Assembly (NCBI GenBank): GCA_963695105.1
Contig: CAVOGC010000001.1
Span: 62,001 to 126,000 of the forward strand
Direction: 5' to 3'
Length of the DNA: 64,000 bases
From: Competibacter sp963695105
GTDB taxonomy: Bacteria; Pseudomonadota; Gammaproteobacteria; Competibacterales; Competibacteraceae
Shown: positions 1 through 8,839 of the stretch, piece after piece
Layout of the letters: each line of letters begins with the position of its first letter
Position numbering within the stretch: the first letter of the stretch is position 1
The notes under the pieces: model-generated
Databases searched by the model: none
What the model was told of the DNA's origin: nothing
The model's input: only the letters and a program-made list of their open reading frames with translations
Position numbers and translations under genes: made by a program

Positions 1-694
1 GCAGCAGTTCGCTCAATTGCTCGGTCTCGCGGGGATTTAATCCGGCCGCGGGTTCGTCCAGACACAGCAACCGGGGACCGGTGCACATGGCGCGGGCGAT
101 TTCCAGGCGTCGCTGGCGACCATAGGGCAATTCTCCAGCCAGACGGTTGGCATCCTCGGCCAGTCCAAAAACCTTGAGCCAGGCGTAAGCGCGCTCCAGG
201 GCGTCGCGTTCGGACTGGCGGTAGGCCGCGGTTTGCAACAGGCCCGCCACCAGGTTGCGGTTGAGTTGCAGGTGCTGGGCGACCAGCAAATTCTCAATCG
301 CGGTCATTTCCTTGAACAGCCGCACATTCTGGAAGGTACGCGCCACCCCGGCCCGGGTCACCCGATGGGTGCCGCCGAACATTTTGTAATACAGCCGGCT
401 GGCAAAGGCGGCCGGGTTGACCCAGTCACTGGCCTGGAATGGCTGGCCAAGAATATGAATCAGGTCGATGGCGGTGCGCGGGGTGTGCAGCGCGATTCGG
501 CCTTCCGTCGCTTTGTAGAAACCGGTCAGGCAATTGAATACAGTGGTTTTGCCGGCGCCATTGGGGCCGATCAGGGCGGAGATCGAACTGCGCCTGACTT
601 CGAAACTGACGTCATTGAGCGCCAGGATGCCGCCGAAGCGCATGGTCAACCCCGTCACTTCCAGAATCGGCGGATGAATCGGGTCGCTGGTCAT
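1..694 (-). CDS. livG: Branched-chain amino acid ABC transporter ATP-binding protein LivG (3' end cut by window)
   Basis: This is the ATPase of a HAAT-family amino acid importer and drives transport through LivH/LivM on the inner membrane face. About 231 codons are visible and the gene runs off the left edge. The sequence shows a Walker A (GPNGAGKTT, residues about 43-51), the RTFQNVRLF segment after the Q-loop, a LivG-type signature (LPYGRQRRLEIARAM) and a Walker B (LLCLDEPAAGLNP). The ATG at 694 overlaps the livM stop as ATGA, so translation is probably coupled. It is the last visible gene of a minus-strand livK-livH-livM-livG unit. A livF partner would be expected beyond the edge. The substrate could be leucine/isoleucine/valine, another amino acid, or a urea/amide, because this family is broad. 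Confidence 0.95.
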   Translation of the reverse strand, partial: MTSDPIHPPILEVTGLTMRFGGILALNDVSFEVRRSSISALIGPNGAGKTTVFNCLTGFYKATEGRIALHTPRTAIDLIHILGQPFQASDWVNPAAFASRLYYKMFGGTHRVTRAGVARTFQNVRLFKEMTAIENLLVAQHLQLNRNLVAGLLQTAAYRQSERDALERAYAWLKVFGLAEDANRLAGELPYGRQRRLEIARAMCTGPRLLCLDEPAAGLNPRETEQLSELL

Positions 695-2001
695 TGGCAC
701 AATCCCTTGACCTCGAAAGCGCGCCGCCGGGGTCGAATCAGGCCGCGTGGTCGCCAGATCATCATCAGCACCATCAGCACCCCGAAGGCAAACACCCGGT
801 AGTCGGCGAAGGCGCGCAGCAACTCGGGCAGAATGGTCAGCACCAGCGCCGCCACAATCACCCCGGTCGTCGAACCCAGCCCGCCCAGCACTACGATGGC
901 GACGATCAATGCCGATTCGAAGAAGTTGAACGATGTGGGGTTGATGAAGCCCTGATAGGTGGCGAAGAACACCCCGGCGATGCCGCCAACCGTGGCGCCC
1001 ATCATGAAAGCCGACAGTTTGACCAGAACATGGTTGATGCCCAAGGCACGGCAGGCGATATCGTCCTCGCGCAATGCCTCCCAGGCCCGGCCCACCGGCA
1101 TATTGCGCAGGCGGGTGACTACGACCACCATCAGGCAGACGATCAGGAACAGCACCAGGTAGATGAAGATGAAGCGGTGCAGTGGATCGTAGCCGATCTG
1201 GAAATATTCGTGAAAGGGCACCCCACCGTCTCTGGCGGTGCGGGTGAATTCCAGGCCGAACAATTGGGGAGCCGGGGCGGGGACGCCGTTGGGACCACCG
1301 GTAAATTCCAGCCAGTTATTGAGCACCAGGCGGATGATCTCGCCAAAACCCAGGGTCACGATGGCCAGGTAATCGCCGTGCATTCGGAGTACCGGGAAGC
1401 CAAGCAGGCCGCCGAACAGCGCCGCCAGCATCGCCGCCAGCGGCAACGCGCTCCAAAAGCCCAGGTCGAGATACTGTGCGCCCAGGGCCAGCCCGTAAGC
1501 GCCGACGGCATAGAAGGCGACGTAGCCGAGATCGAGTAGACCAGCCAGCCCAACCACGATGTTCAGGCCCAGACCCAGCAGCACGTAAATCATCGCCTGG
1601 ATCAGTACGGTCAGCCAGTATTTGCTGGCCAGAAACGGCAGGGTCAGGCTGATGGCAACGATGACCAGCAGCCACCAGCGCTGCCGGTCGCTTTCCGAAA
1701 CGCTGATCACCAGCACCCCAGGTTGGCGGCGGCGGGCATTGAATCGTTCGAGCGCCGCTTGTCCGGTCGGGGTATGGATCGCTAAGGTCACCAGGAACCG
1801 GCCCGCGGCGATGATCGCGGCAATCAGCAACGGGCGTTGCAATTCATTTTTAACCTGGTAGCCGTCCAGCACCAGACCGACGATGGGACCCAGCAGCAAG
1901 AGCGCCAGAGCGAAAGCCGCGGTGGCTTCCAGCACAGCCTGGCGGAAAACGAGGTTCCAGCGAACCCCGGTGGTAGAGGGTGAAGTGGCAACGGGCGGCA
2001 T
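691..2001 (-). CDS. livM: Branched-chain amino acid ABC transporter permease LivM
   Basis: This is an inner-membrane permease of 436 residues. It has many hydrophobic segments and the LivM core, including GLGLNIVVGLAGLLDLGYVA and a GDYLAIVTLGFGEIIRL motif that matches the EAA-like cytoplasmic loop used by LivG. An N-terminal extension of about 110 residues adds extra membrane segments, as in longer LivM proteins. It starts 3 nt downstream of livH and overlaps livG by 4 nt (ATGA), so the three genes are one transcript. The family assignment is firm; the transported solute is inferred. Confidence 0.95.
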   Translation of the reverse strand: MPPVATSPSTTGVRWNLVFRQAVLEATAAFALALLLLGPIVGLVLDGYQVKNELQRPLLIAAIIAAGRFLVTLAIHTPTGQAALERFNARRRQPGVLVISVSESDRQRWWLLVIVAISLTLPFLASKYWLTVLIQAMIYVLLGLGLNIVVGLAGLLDLGYVAFYAVGAYGLALGAQYLDLGFWSALPLAAMLAALFGGLLGFPVLRMHGDYLAIVTLGFGEIIRLVLNNWLEFTGGPNGVPAPAPQLFGLEFTRTARDGGVPFHEYFQIGYDPLHRFIFIYLVLFLIVCLMVVVVTRLRNMPVGRAWEALREDDIACRALGINHVLVKLSAFMMGATVGGIAGVFFATYQGFINPTSFNFFESALIVAIVVLGGLGSTTGVIVAALVLTILPELLRAFADYRVFAFGVLMVLMMIWRPRGLIRPRRRAFEVKGLCQ

Positions 2002-2004
2002 GGC

Positions 2005-2922
2005 TTACACTTTCTCCACTTCCGGCTTACCGAGCAGGCCCGTGGGGCGGAAGATGAGCACCAGCACCAACAGCGAGAAGGCGAACACGTCCTTGTAATC
2101 CGTGTTGACCATGCCGGAGAACAGCGCCTCCGACAAGCCGAGAATCAGGCCGCCCAGCATCGCTCCTGGCAGCGAGCCGATACCGCCCAGCACTGCGGCG
2201 GTGAAGGCCTTAATGCCGGTGACGAAGCCAATGTAGAAATCAAAAGAGCCATAGTTCAGGGTAACCAGCACCCCGGCGATGGCGGCCATGGCCGCGCCGA
2301 TAACGAATACGGTGGAGATGATCCGGTCGGTGTTGATGCCGAGAATCGCCGCCATGCGCCGGTCCTGCTGAGTGGCGCGACACTGCCGGCCCAGTGAAGT
2401 GCGCTGGATCAGCCAGGTCAATGCCGCCATGCTGCTCAGCGAGACCACGATGATCATCAATTGCACCAAGGTGATCTGCACGAAGTCATTGCCTTCGCCA
2501 AAGCGCAGCGTGGTCGGGATCAGGCTGGGCACGCCTTGGGTGCGGGCCCCTTGGCTCAATTGCACCCCGTTTTGCAGCACCAGCGACATGCCGATCGCGG
2601 AAATCAACGGCGCCAGCCGAGGCGCGCCGCGCAGTGGGCGGTAGGCGATGCGCTCGATGGTCCAGCCGTAAGCGGCGGTGATCAGGATGGTGGTCGCTAA
2701 AGTCGCCAGCAGGGCGAAGGGCAGCGAGTCGATGCCGAAGGAGAACAAGACGGCCAGGCAGATTGCGGTCAGATACGCCGAGATCATGTACACATCGCCG
2801 TGGGCGAAATTGATCATGCCCACGATGCCGTACACCATGGTGTAGCCGATGGCGATCAGGCCGTAGATTGAGCCGAGCGTTAGGCCGTTGACCAGTTGTT
2901 GGGCGAGAATATGCCATTCCAT
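2005..2922 (-). CDS. livH: Branched-chain amino acid ABC transporter permease LivH
   Basis: This is the second permease of the importer, 305 residues from the ATG at 2922. The N-terminal segment (QQLVNGLTLGSIYGLIAIGY) and the TVYG/GMINFAHGD region are typical of LivH. The open frame continues upstream to 3009, but those 29 extra residues are translated from a GC-rich intergenic repeat and the family begins at MEWHIL, so the shorter start is used. livM follows after 3 nt. No strong ribosome site precedes the ATG, so coupling to livK through the 170-nt gap is not obvious. Confidence 0.93.
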   Translation of the reverse strand: MEWHILAQQLVNGLTLGSIYGLIAIGYTMVYGIVGMINFAHGDVYMISAYLTAICLAVLFSFGIDSLPFALLATLATTILITAAYGWTIERIAYRPLRGAPRLAPLISAIGMSLVLQNGVQLSQGARTQGVPSLIPTTLRFGEGNDFVQITLVQLMIIVVSLSSMAALTWLIQRTSLGRQCRATQQDRRMAAILGINTDRIISTVFVIGAAMAAIAGVLVTLNYGSFDFYIGFVTGIKAFTAAVLGGIGSLPGAMLGGLILGLSEALFSGMVNTDYKDVFAFSLLVLVLIFRPTGLLGKPEVEKV

Positions 2923-2962
2923 GGGATCGGGTTGCCGGGTGAGTGACGAGAGCAAGCGGCGA

Positions 2963-3074
2963 CCCTCTCCCCCAACCCCCTCCCACCGAGGGGAGGGAAA
3001 ACCCGTCATGGACGATGCTAAAAAAATGCCTTCCCCACAAGGGGGAGGGCCAGGAGAGGGTCAGGGGGAGGGGG
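2963..3074. repeat. GC-rich intergenic inverted repeat
   Basis: The livK-livH gap is filled by C-rich blocks (CCCTCTCCCCCAACCCC, CTCCC, GAGGGGAGGG) followed by G-rich blocks (CAAGGGGGAGGG, GGAGAGGGTCAGGGGGAGG). These are reverse-complement-like and could fold into a long hairpin in the transcript. A similar sequence lies at 35911-36006 and a shorter one at 15555-15599, so it belongs to a dispersed repeat family. It could dampen transcription between livK and the permease genes. Confidence 0.6.
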
Positions 3075-3092
3075 CGAGCAGGGACGTCAGGA

Positions 3093-4232
3093 CTACTGCC
3101 GCATTTCCTTATAGTTTCCGTCCGGTCCCCAGATGAACAGCGAGAAGCTGGTTTCCTTGAGATCGCCCTTGCTGTCCCAGCTCTTCGGGCCGAGTACGGT
3201 CGGCACGGTGTGGGATTTGAGCCACTTGGCGAGCTTCGCGCCGTCGCTGGTCTTGGCGCCGTTCATACTCTCGGCAATGGCTTGCAGCGAAGCATAGGCG
3301 TACAGCGTGAAGCCGGACGGGTCAAAACCGGCGTCCTTCATCTTTTTGACGACTGCCTGGCTGGTGGGGATGTTGCGCGCCTCGCGGACCGAGGTCATAT
3401 AGGCGCCCTCGACGAACTGCGGGCCGCCGGCGGTGGTGACGATGGCCGGATCCAGACTGCCGTCACCGGAGAGGAAGTTGACTTTCAAGCCCTGCTCGCG
3501 CAATTGCCGCAGCAACGGGCCGGCTTCGTTGTACAGGCCGCCAAAATACACAGTATCGGCATCCGCCGCCTTGATCTTGGTCACCAGGGCGTTGAAGTCC
3601 TTCTCGCCGCGCGTCAGCCCCTCGTACAGCACCACCCGGTCGTCGGCCTTCAAGGCTTTCAGCCGGTCGCGCATGGCGTCAGCGATACCTTGGCCGTAGG
3701 TGTCCTTATCATGCACCACGGCGATTTTCTTGGCCTTGAGTTCCTTGACGATGAAGTCGGCGGCCAGCGGTCCTTGCTGGTCGTCGCGTCCGCACATGCG
3801 GAACACGGTCGGCAGGCCGCGCTCGGTGACTTTGGGATTGGTGGAGCCGGGGGTGATGACCAGGACGCCGGCGTCGGCGTAGACTTCGGAAGCCGGGATG
3901 GTCGAGGACGAGCAGAAGTGGCCGACCACCGCCGCCACTTTGTCCTGGTCCAGTAAGCGGTTGGCGACCGCCGTTGCTTGTTTGGGTTCGCAGGCGTCAT
4001 CGCCCTTGACCAGTTCGATCTGCTTGCCATTGATGCCGCCGGCGGCGTTGATGTCCTCGGCCGCTTGGCTGGCGCCGCGCCAGAATTGCTCGCCGAACGC
4101 TGCGTAGCCACCGGTCATCGGACCGGCAACGCCGATCTTGATGGTATCGGCGGCGCCAGCCAGGCCGCTCAGGCTCAGTCCGCCGGCCAGAACCACGGCC
4201 AACAGGCAACGCGGGAAGGATGGATGATCCAT
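3093..4232 (-). CDS. livK: Branched-chain amino acid ABC transporter periplasmic substrate-binding protein LivK
   Basis: This is a periplasmic binding protein of 379 residues. A Sec signal peptide (hydrophobic core LLAVVLAGGLSLSGLAGA) is followed by the LivJ/LivK fold start DTIKIGVAGPMTGGYAAFGE, with the expected two-cysteine pair further on. The ATG at 4232 has an AAGGAG ribosome site 7 nt upstream. The open frame extends another 137 codons upstream, but that part has no signal peptide or family similarity. It is the first gene of the liv unit, as expected for a binding protein made in excess. The intergenic repeat at 2963-3074 separates it from livH. Confidence 0.94.
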   Translation of the reverse strand: MDHPSFPRCLLAVVLAGGLSLSGLAGAADTIKIGVAGPMTGGYAAFGEQFWRGASQAAEDINAAGGINGKQIELVKGDDACEPKQATAVANRLLDQDKVAAVVGHFCSSSTIPASEVYADAGVLVITPGSTNPKVTERGLPTVFRMCGRDDQQGPLAADFIVKELKAKKIAVVHDKDTYGQGIADAMRDRLKALKADDRVVLYEGLTRGEKDFNALVTKIKAADADTVYFGGLYNEAGPLLRQLREQGLKVNFLSGDGSLDPAIVTTAGGPQFVEGAYMTSVREARNIPTSQAVVKKMKDAGFDPSGFTLYAYASLQAIAESMNGAKTSDGAKLAKWLKSHTVPTVLGPKSWDSKGDLKETSFSLFIWGPDGNYKEMRQ

Positions 4233-4345
4233 GAATGCACTCCTTGGGGGTGGGTTGAAAACGAGAACAGATCTTATTTGAATTGGAGCAGCCAATTCGA
4301 AGTGACCAGCGCCAAAGGGGCCGACTTTGCCAAGCCCTTCTTCAT

Positions 4346-4374
4346 TATTTATTGACATTGCCCGATCTTGCCAA
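4346..4374 (-). promoter_or_regulatory. Candidate sigma70 promoter of livK
   Basis: On the minus strand a TTGGCA (4374-4369) and a TAAATA (4351-4346) are separated by 17 nt in the AT-rich part of the livK upstream region, leaving a leader of about 110 nt. This is motif match only. Confidence 0.35.
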
Positions 4375-4557
4375 TTTTTGCAAAGATTGCCGCGCCAGCG
4401 TGGATCGCCACCCGTGCCTACCTGCTGGAAACCGGGACAGTCATTCCAGCCGGCGCCGACCGGGAACTGCTCGGTGACCCTCGGCCAAGGAAGCCGGCCC
4501 GGGGCCTGACGCCGGTCCGAAAAACAGGCATGAGCACTTTTGCCCTGCAACCACCGC
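4375..4557. other. Intergenic stretch between clcA and livK, no gene seen
   Basis: This is the remainder of the 325-nt gap between two minus-strand genes. No convincing frame, RNA gene or clean terminator was seen. The 4440-4540 part has coding-like composition but no start or recognisable product, and may be an interspersed repeat or decayed sequence. Confidence 0.4.
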
Positions 4558-5922
4558 TCAGTTTGACGCTGAATCCTTTTCGAGATCGCGCTCCAGCAGC
4601 GCTTCGTAGATCGGTACGTCCGGCCACCATTCGGCGATGACATAGGCCGAGAAGCAGGCGGTGAACAGTGGCAGGATCAGGGAATAGTTGCCGGTCATTT
4701 CGACGATCAGCACGATACCGGTGAGCGGCGCGCGGACGATAGCGGTGAAGTAGGCGGCCATGCCGGCGACCGCGACCGTCAACGGTTCCGGCGCGACCAA
4801 TGGAAACCACTCGCGCCCCAGTTCGCCGATCCCCAATCCCAGCAACGCGCCCAGCACCAGCAGCGGCGCGAAAATGCCGCCGGCCGCGCCGGTGCCGTAG
4901 CTGCCCATCGTCAGCAGGAAGCGCAGGCCGAACAGCAGGGCCAGCGTCCAAAGATCGATGTACTCGCGCCCGCTCAGAATCCGTTCCACCAGCGGCTGGC
5001 CGCCCCCGCAAATCTCCGGCATCCACCAGCCGGTCAGGCCGATAATCACGCCCCAGGCGATCCATTTACTCGCCAGCAGCCGCGGGCTTTGGACATCGGT
5101 CAAGCGCTGCGTGGCCAGCAGCGCCCGGTTGAACAGAACGCCGAGGACGCCGGCCAGGATACCCAGGGCCAGGAACAAGGGCAGGCTGGCCAAATCGGGA
5201 ATGGCGGTGACCGTCACATGGAATACCGGGTGCTGGCCCATAAGCCCGCGAGACAGCACGTCGGCGGTCATGGAGGCGATGAGCGCGGCGAAGAACACCA
5301 GTGAGGTGAAGTTTCCTTGCAGTTCCTCCAGAACGAAGACCACGCCCGCCAGCGGCGCGTTGAAAATGGCGGACAGCCCGGCGCCGGCGCCGGCGGCGAT
5401 CAGCGAGCGTTGTTCCAGCGTATCGCTGTGGGAGCGGCTGCCCAGCATCTGGCCCAGCGCGCCGCCCATTTGCACGGTGGGGCCTTCCCGCCCCAGGGTC
5501 AGGCCGCCGGTGACGCCGATCACCCCCCCGACGAATTTCACCCAGAGCACCCGGTGCCAGACCATCGAGCGGTAGCCGAGTAAAACCCCCTTGAGGTGAG
5601 GAATGCCGCTGCCGGCGGCGGCTGGAGCGAAGTACCGGACCAGCCAAACCGCCAAGCTGATGGTGACGACCGAAAACGCAACGGACAGGACGACCCCCCA
5701 CTGATCGAAGCGGTTGGCAAAGTCGAGGAGGGCCAGACGCAACGTGTCGCCGGCATCCATGGCTTTCGCGAAGGCCACCGCCATCAGGCCCGAGAGCACG
5801 CCGAGCAAGAGGGCGCGTGGCAGCAGGCGCAGCCGCTGGCGGTTCAGTTTCTCCATGCGCCGTTTGGCGCGGAGCAGATTGCCGCCAGGTTGGGAAAAAT
5901 TCTGATCGGTTCGGGCTGTCAT
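4558..5922 (-). CDS. clcA: ClC-family chloride channel/antiporter
   Basis: This is a multi-pass inner-membrane protein of 454 residues, close to the length of E. coli ClcA (473). The three conserved ClC selectivity segments are present: GSGIPHLKG, GREGPTVQMGG with the gating glutamate, and a GIFAP segment (GAAGGIFAPLLVLGALLG). The gating glutamate suggests a Cl-/H+ exchanger rather than a passive channel. No CBS domains follow the membrane part. It lies downstream of the Nudix gene on the same strand with an 84-nt gap, so co-transcription is possible but unproven. A role in acid resistance or anion balance is inferred from family knowledge. Confidence 0.92.
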   Translation of the reverse strand: MTARTDQNFSQPGGNLLRAKRRMEKLNRQRLRLLPRALLLGVLSGLMAVAFAKAMDAGDTLRLALLDFANRFDQWGVVLSVAFSVVTISLAVWLVRYFAPAAAGSGIPHLKGVLLGYRSMVWHRVLWVKFVGGVIGVTGGLTLGREGPTVQMGGALGQMLGSRSHSDTLEQRSLIAAGAGAGLSAIFNAPLAGVVFVLEELQGNFTSLVFFAALIASMTADVLSRGLMGQHPVFHVTVTAIPDLASLPLFLALGILAGVLGVLFNRALLATQRLTDVQSPRLLASKWIAWGVIIGLTGWWMPEICGGGQPLVERILSGREYIDLWTLALLFGLRFLLTMGSYGTGAAGGIFAPLLVLGALLGLGIGELGREWFPLVAPEPLTVAVAGMAAYFTAIVRAPLTGIVLIVEMTGNYSLILPLFTACFSAYVIAEWWPDVPIYEALLERDLEKDSASN

Positions 5923-6006
5923 CGCTTGAGGGGAAGTGGGGCGCCGGACGCTGGCGTTGTCTTCGCCCGCCGCGAAGCCGGTGCGTCGGGACGACGAACG
6001 GGTGCT

Positions 6007-6456
6007 TCAGAGGTAGCGGAACAAGTCCAGCGGATAGCGCCTGCCGGCCAGATAATCGTCGATGCAGCGCAGCACCATCGGACTGCGCAACTTCGGTCCC
6101 AGCGCCACGATTTCATCCCGGGTTAACCAGACTGCCCGTTGGATGCCCTGATCCAGCGGTTGACCGGGATGGTGGTGCAGGGCGGCGCCGGCAAAACAGG
6201 CGCGGACGAAGGTATGGCCCTTGGGGTGAGTCCAATAATACAGGCCGACGATGGCGTCCACCCGGACTTCCCAGGCGGTTTCCTCCAGGGCCTCCCGGAT
6301 GGCCGCCGCCGCCAGCGTTTCGTGCTCGTCCAAATGGCCGGCGGGCTGGTTGTAGACCAGTTCCTCGCCGTCGGCGTATTCCTCCACCAACAGAAAGCGC
6401 CCGTCGCGCTCGATGACGGTGGCAACGGTTAAACGTGGGGTCCACTCCGGGTTCAT
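6007..6456 (-). CDS. nudJ: NudJ-like Nudix phosphohydrolase
   Basis: This is a cytosolic hydrolase of 149 residues. The Nudix box is visible as GHLDEHETLAAAAIREALEE with the REALEE core that binds Mg2+. The usual glycine after EET is alanine. The surrounding sequence (VYNQPAGHL, LRSPMVLRCIDDYLAGRRYP) resembles E. coli NudJ, a thiamine pyrophosphate and nucleotide phosphatase often beside mnmA, though no mnmA is seen here. The start is 10 nt from the end of the upstream DUF3365 gene, suggesting one transcript. Confidence 0.88.
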   Translation of the reverse strand: MNPEWTPRLTVATVIERDGRFLLVEEYADGEELVYNQPAGHLDEHETLAAAAIREALEETAWEVRVDAIVGLYYWTHPKGHTFVRACFAGAALHHHPGQPLDQGIQRAVWLTRDEIVALGPKLRSPMVLRCIDDYLAGRRYPLDLFRYL

Positions 6457-6466
6457 GTGGCCTCTC

Positions 6467-7063
6467 TTACGGCAGCGGCTTGGCGATGGTGAACGCCCCG
6501 CGCAAGTCGCCTTCCTTGAAGCCGCGGGCGGTGTCGTTCGGGTACAGCGTTTTGAGCTTGGCGTCCACCTCGGGATCGATCCGCTCGCCGTGACAGGCCA
6601 GGCACAGCGAGGCGGTGGGTATCGCCTTCATGTAACGGAAGGTTTTCTGGCCCTGGTCGTCCTCGATGACCGCGAAGAATTCCAGTTTGTCGGCCGGTTC
6701 GCCCTGAGCCTTGCGGGCCTCGAACTGCTTGAGCACGGCCAGTTCCCAGTTGTCGGGCGCATTGCCGGGGTTGCGGGTCTTGAGGCTGGTCCGGCCGACG
6801 ATCATGTCCAGTTTCGAACCAAGATCGGCGGCGATCTGGCCAGCCTGGTCGTGGCAGACCGCGATGCCGTTGGCCGGACCGCCGGTCTTGATGGCCTGCC
6901 GCAGCGCTTCCTTCAACGCGCCGCCGAGTTGCTGCGCGGCGGCGCGGCTGGTTTTCACCTCGGCGCTGACATCCGGCTGCGCGTCGGCGGCGGGCTGCGG
7001 TCGGGCGAAGACAACGCCGGCCGCCAGCATTGCGCCAAGGACCAGAGTTGACGAGTAGCGCAT
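6467..7063 (-). CDS. DUF3365 periplasmic haem-c protein
   Basis: This is a secreted protein of 198 residues: an N-terminal signal peptide (LVLGAMLAAGVVFA), then a DUF3365 (Tll0287-like) domain. A single CLACH motif about 40 residues from the C-terminus is a CxxCH haem-c attachment site. A second cysteine-histidine (AVCHD, about residue 70) is family-conserved. Members of this family are thought to be redox or gas sensors or electron carriers; the exact role is unknown. It is transcribed with the Nudix gene. The start at 7063 gives a complete signal peptide. Confidence 0.85.
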   Translation of the reverse strand: MRYSSTLVLGAMLAAGVVFARPQPAADAQPDVSAEVKTSRAAAQQLGGALKEALRQAIKTGGPANGIAVCHDQAGQIAADLGSKLDMIVGRTSLKTRNPGNAPDNWELAVLKQFEARKAQGEPADKLEFFAVIEDDQGQKTFRYMKAIPTASLCLACHGERIDPEVDAKLKTLYPNDTARGFKEGDLRGAFTIAKPLP

Positions 7064-7100
7064 GCGGATTCCCCCATTTCGGTCAATACTTCACGATCAG

Positions 7101-7140
7101 TATAAAGTGAAATACCCCGTTATAAAGTGAAATGCCCCGT
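7101..7140. repeat. Tandem 20-bp direct repeat
   Basis: Two copies of TATAAAGTGAAATRCCCCGT (7101-7120 and 7121-7140) lie end to end and differ at one base, in the gap between the divergent DUF3365 and phhB genes. They could be a regulator site or the multi-repeat end of a lost IS element. No transposase is nearby. Confidence 0.7.
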
Positions 7141-7218
7141 TCTGGCGGACTTTTCCAGGTTTCGCCGCTCTAAAGCGCCAGATGCGGATTGTCGACGAAC
7201 CAGCAAGCGAGGTGCACG

Positions 7219-7566
7219 ATGGACCTGTCCCAGAAGACCTGCACGCCCTGTCAAGGCGGAGTTTCCCCTCTTACATGCGGCGAAGCCGAAATTCTGTTGC
7301 CGCAAGCGTCCGGCTGGCGGCTGTTGGAGAATGGCGCCCGGCTGGAGCGGCGCTTCGAATTCAAGACCTTTGCCGCCGCCCTGGCCTTCGTCAACCGGGT
7401 CGGCGATTTGGCCGAGAGCGAGGGGCATCATCCGGATATCAGCTTCGGCTGGGGGTACGCCAGTGTGCTGTTTTACACCCACAAGATCGGCGGTCTGCAC
7501 GAAAATGACTTCATCATGGCCGCCAAGGTCAACGAGTTGTACACGGACGAGTACTCGGCGGCTTGA
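7219..7566 (+). CDS. phhB: Pterin-4a-carbinolamine dehydratase
   Basis: This is a small cytosolic enzyme of 115 residues that dehydrates 4a-hydroxytetrahydropterin. The family motif is clear: EGHHPDISFGWGYASV, with the catalytic histidine pair, then FYTHKIGGLHENDFIMAAK. The ATG at 7219 has GAGG about 7 nt upstream; an in-frame TTG at 7189 would add 10 residues but has no such site. No phenylalanine hydroxylase is adjacent, so it may serve another pterin-dependent enzyme or act alone. It converges on glk, with only 7 nt between the ends. Confidence 0.93.
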   Translation: MDLSQKTCTPCQGGVSPLTCGEAEILLPQASGWRLLENGARLERRFEFKTFAAALAFVNRVGDLAESEGHHPDISFGWGYASVLFYTHKIGGLHENDFIMAAKVNELYTDEYSAA

Positions 7567-7573
7567 GGTTTTC

Positions 7574-8533
7574 TCAGGTCAGGGCCGCCGCCACGCCGCG
7601 CAGCGCCGGATTGGCGGCGGTGATCACCCAGGTTGGGATCGCCGCCAGATACGTGCTGAACCGGCCCTTGGCCTCGAACCGGCTCCGAAACGTCGATCGG
7701 TCGAAAAAATCGCCCAGGCGCGGCACGATGCCGCCGCCGATATAAACCCCGCCCCGCGCGCCCAGGGTGATCGCCAGATTCCCCGCCGCCGTGCCCAACG
7801 CCGCGCAGAAGAGTTCCTGTACATCCCGGCAGTGTAGGCAGGTTCCGGCCAACGCCCGTCGGGTTATCTCGGCAGGGGTTAAATCTTCTGCTGGCCAGCC
7901 TTCCAGTTCGGCCAGCGCGATGTAGACATCGACCCAGCCCGGCCCGGCCAGCAGTCGTTCGGGTGAGACGTGACCGAATCGTCGCTGCAAGATTCGACTG
8001 ATTGCCCATTCCCGTTCGTCGACCGGGGAGAAGGTGACATGGCCACCTTCGGTCTGCAAGGGAATCCAGTGCTCCCCGGACCACACCAAGCCCGACACGC
8101 CCAGGCCGGTGCCAGGACCGATCAGGGCAATCGGCGCATGAGCCACGGCTTGGCCGCCACCAACGGCGCGCCGTTCGTCCAGTGTGAGCAGTGGCAGCGA
8201 CAGCGCCATGGCCGTAAAGTCATTCAAAATCAATAATTGCTCCAAACCCAGATCCCGCCGCGCGGCTTCCGTCGAGAACGACCAATGGCTGTTGGTGAAT
8301 TGAATCCAGTCGCCGGCGATCGGCGTGGCGACCGCGATGGCCGCCCGGGTCGGGCGTGGCCCCCCGGTCGCCTGCAGGTAGGCGGTGGCGGCGGCGGTCA
8401 GGCCGGCAAAATCGGCGCAGGTCAGGGTCTGTTCGGCGTAAAGTCGGCGATGGGCGTCGACCCGGGCAAAACGGGCGTTGGTCCCGCCGATGTCGGCGAT
8501 CAGGTCATGAGGTCCAGTCGAGGGTTCTTGCAT
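7574..8533 (-). CDS. glk: Glucokinase
   Basis: This enzyme phosphorylates glucose to glucose-6-phosphate with ATP. It is of the Glk (PF02685) type, about 319 residues from the chosen start. The phosphate-1 motif ADIGGTNARFARV is near the N-terminus, and GPGTGLGVSGLVW and GGVYIGGGIVPRL match the family's nucleotide and sugar-binding segments. The frame opens at an ATG at 8569. The ATG at 8533 is preferred because it places the GGTN motif where family members have it. It is divergent from the isocitrate lyase gene. Confidence 0.93.
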   Translation of the reverse strand: MQEPSTGPHDLIADIGGTNARFARVDAHRRLYAEQTLTCADFAGLTAAATAYLQATGGPRPTRAAIAVATPIAGDWIQFTNSHWSFSTEAARRDLGLEQLLILNDFTAMALSLPLLTLDERRAVGGGQAVAHAPIALIGPGTGLGVSGLVWSGEHWIPLQTEGGHVTFSPVDEREWAISRILQRRFGHVSPERLLAGPGWVDVYIALAELEGWPAEDLTPAEITRRALAGTCLHCRDVQELFCAALGTAAGNLAITLGARGGVYIGGGIVPRLGDFFDRSTFRSRFEAKGRFSTYLAAIPTWVITAANPALRGVAAALT

Positions 8534-8655
8534 CGCGGTCGTTCCGGGCGGTCGGGGAGAATTGAGCATCGGTGATTGTTAGATTCTAGCAAGCCGACGG
8601 CAACTCGCGCTGTTGCGGCTTGCGAGGGATGGGTTGCCGGATTGTTGCAATCTGC

Positions 8656-8685
8656 TTGTAAAATGCTGCATAGCCACATTAGAAT
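8656..8685 (+). promoter_or_regulatory. Candidate sigma70 promoter of aceA
   Basis: TTGTAA (8656-8661) and TAGAAT (8680-8685) are separated by 18 nt. They lie in an unusually AT-rich stretch (about 8640-8750) within the 306-nt glk-aceA gap. A perfect ATTGC-TTTT-GCAAT palindrome at 8708-8721 lies just downstream, where a repressor could block transcription. Confidence 0.45.
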
Positions 8686-8839
8686 AATTGAAATTACTTG
8701 TTGTGCGATTGCTTTTGCAATACGAAAATTACACGAGATTATTGTGATTTCGCCGCGTCTTGCGGCAAGCCCGAGGCGTTTTTGCGACCGCTTCGCCCGA
8801 CACCAAACCAAACCCGTAACCCTCAAAGAGGATCTGCAC

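Noticed and set aside
7101..7140. An intact IS element at the tandem 20-mers
   Set aside because: No transposase frame lies nearby; only repeats are present.
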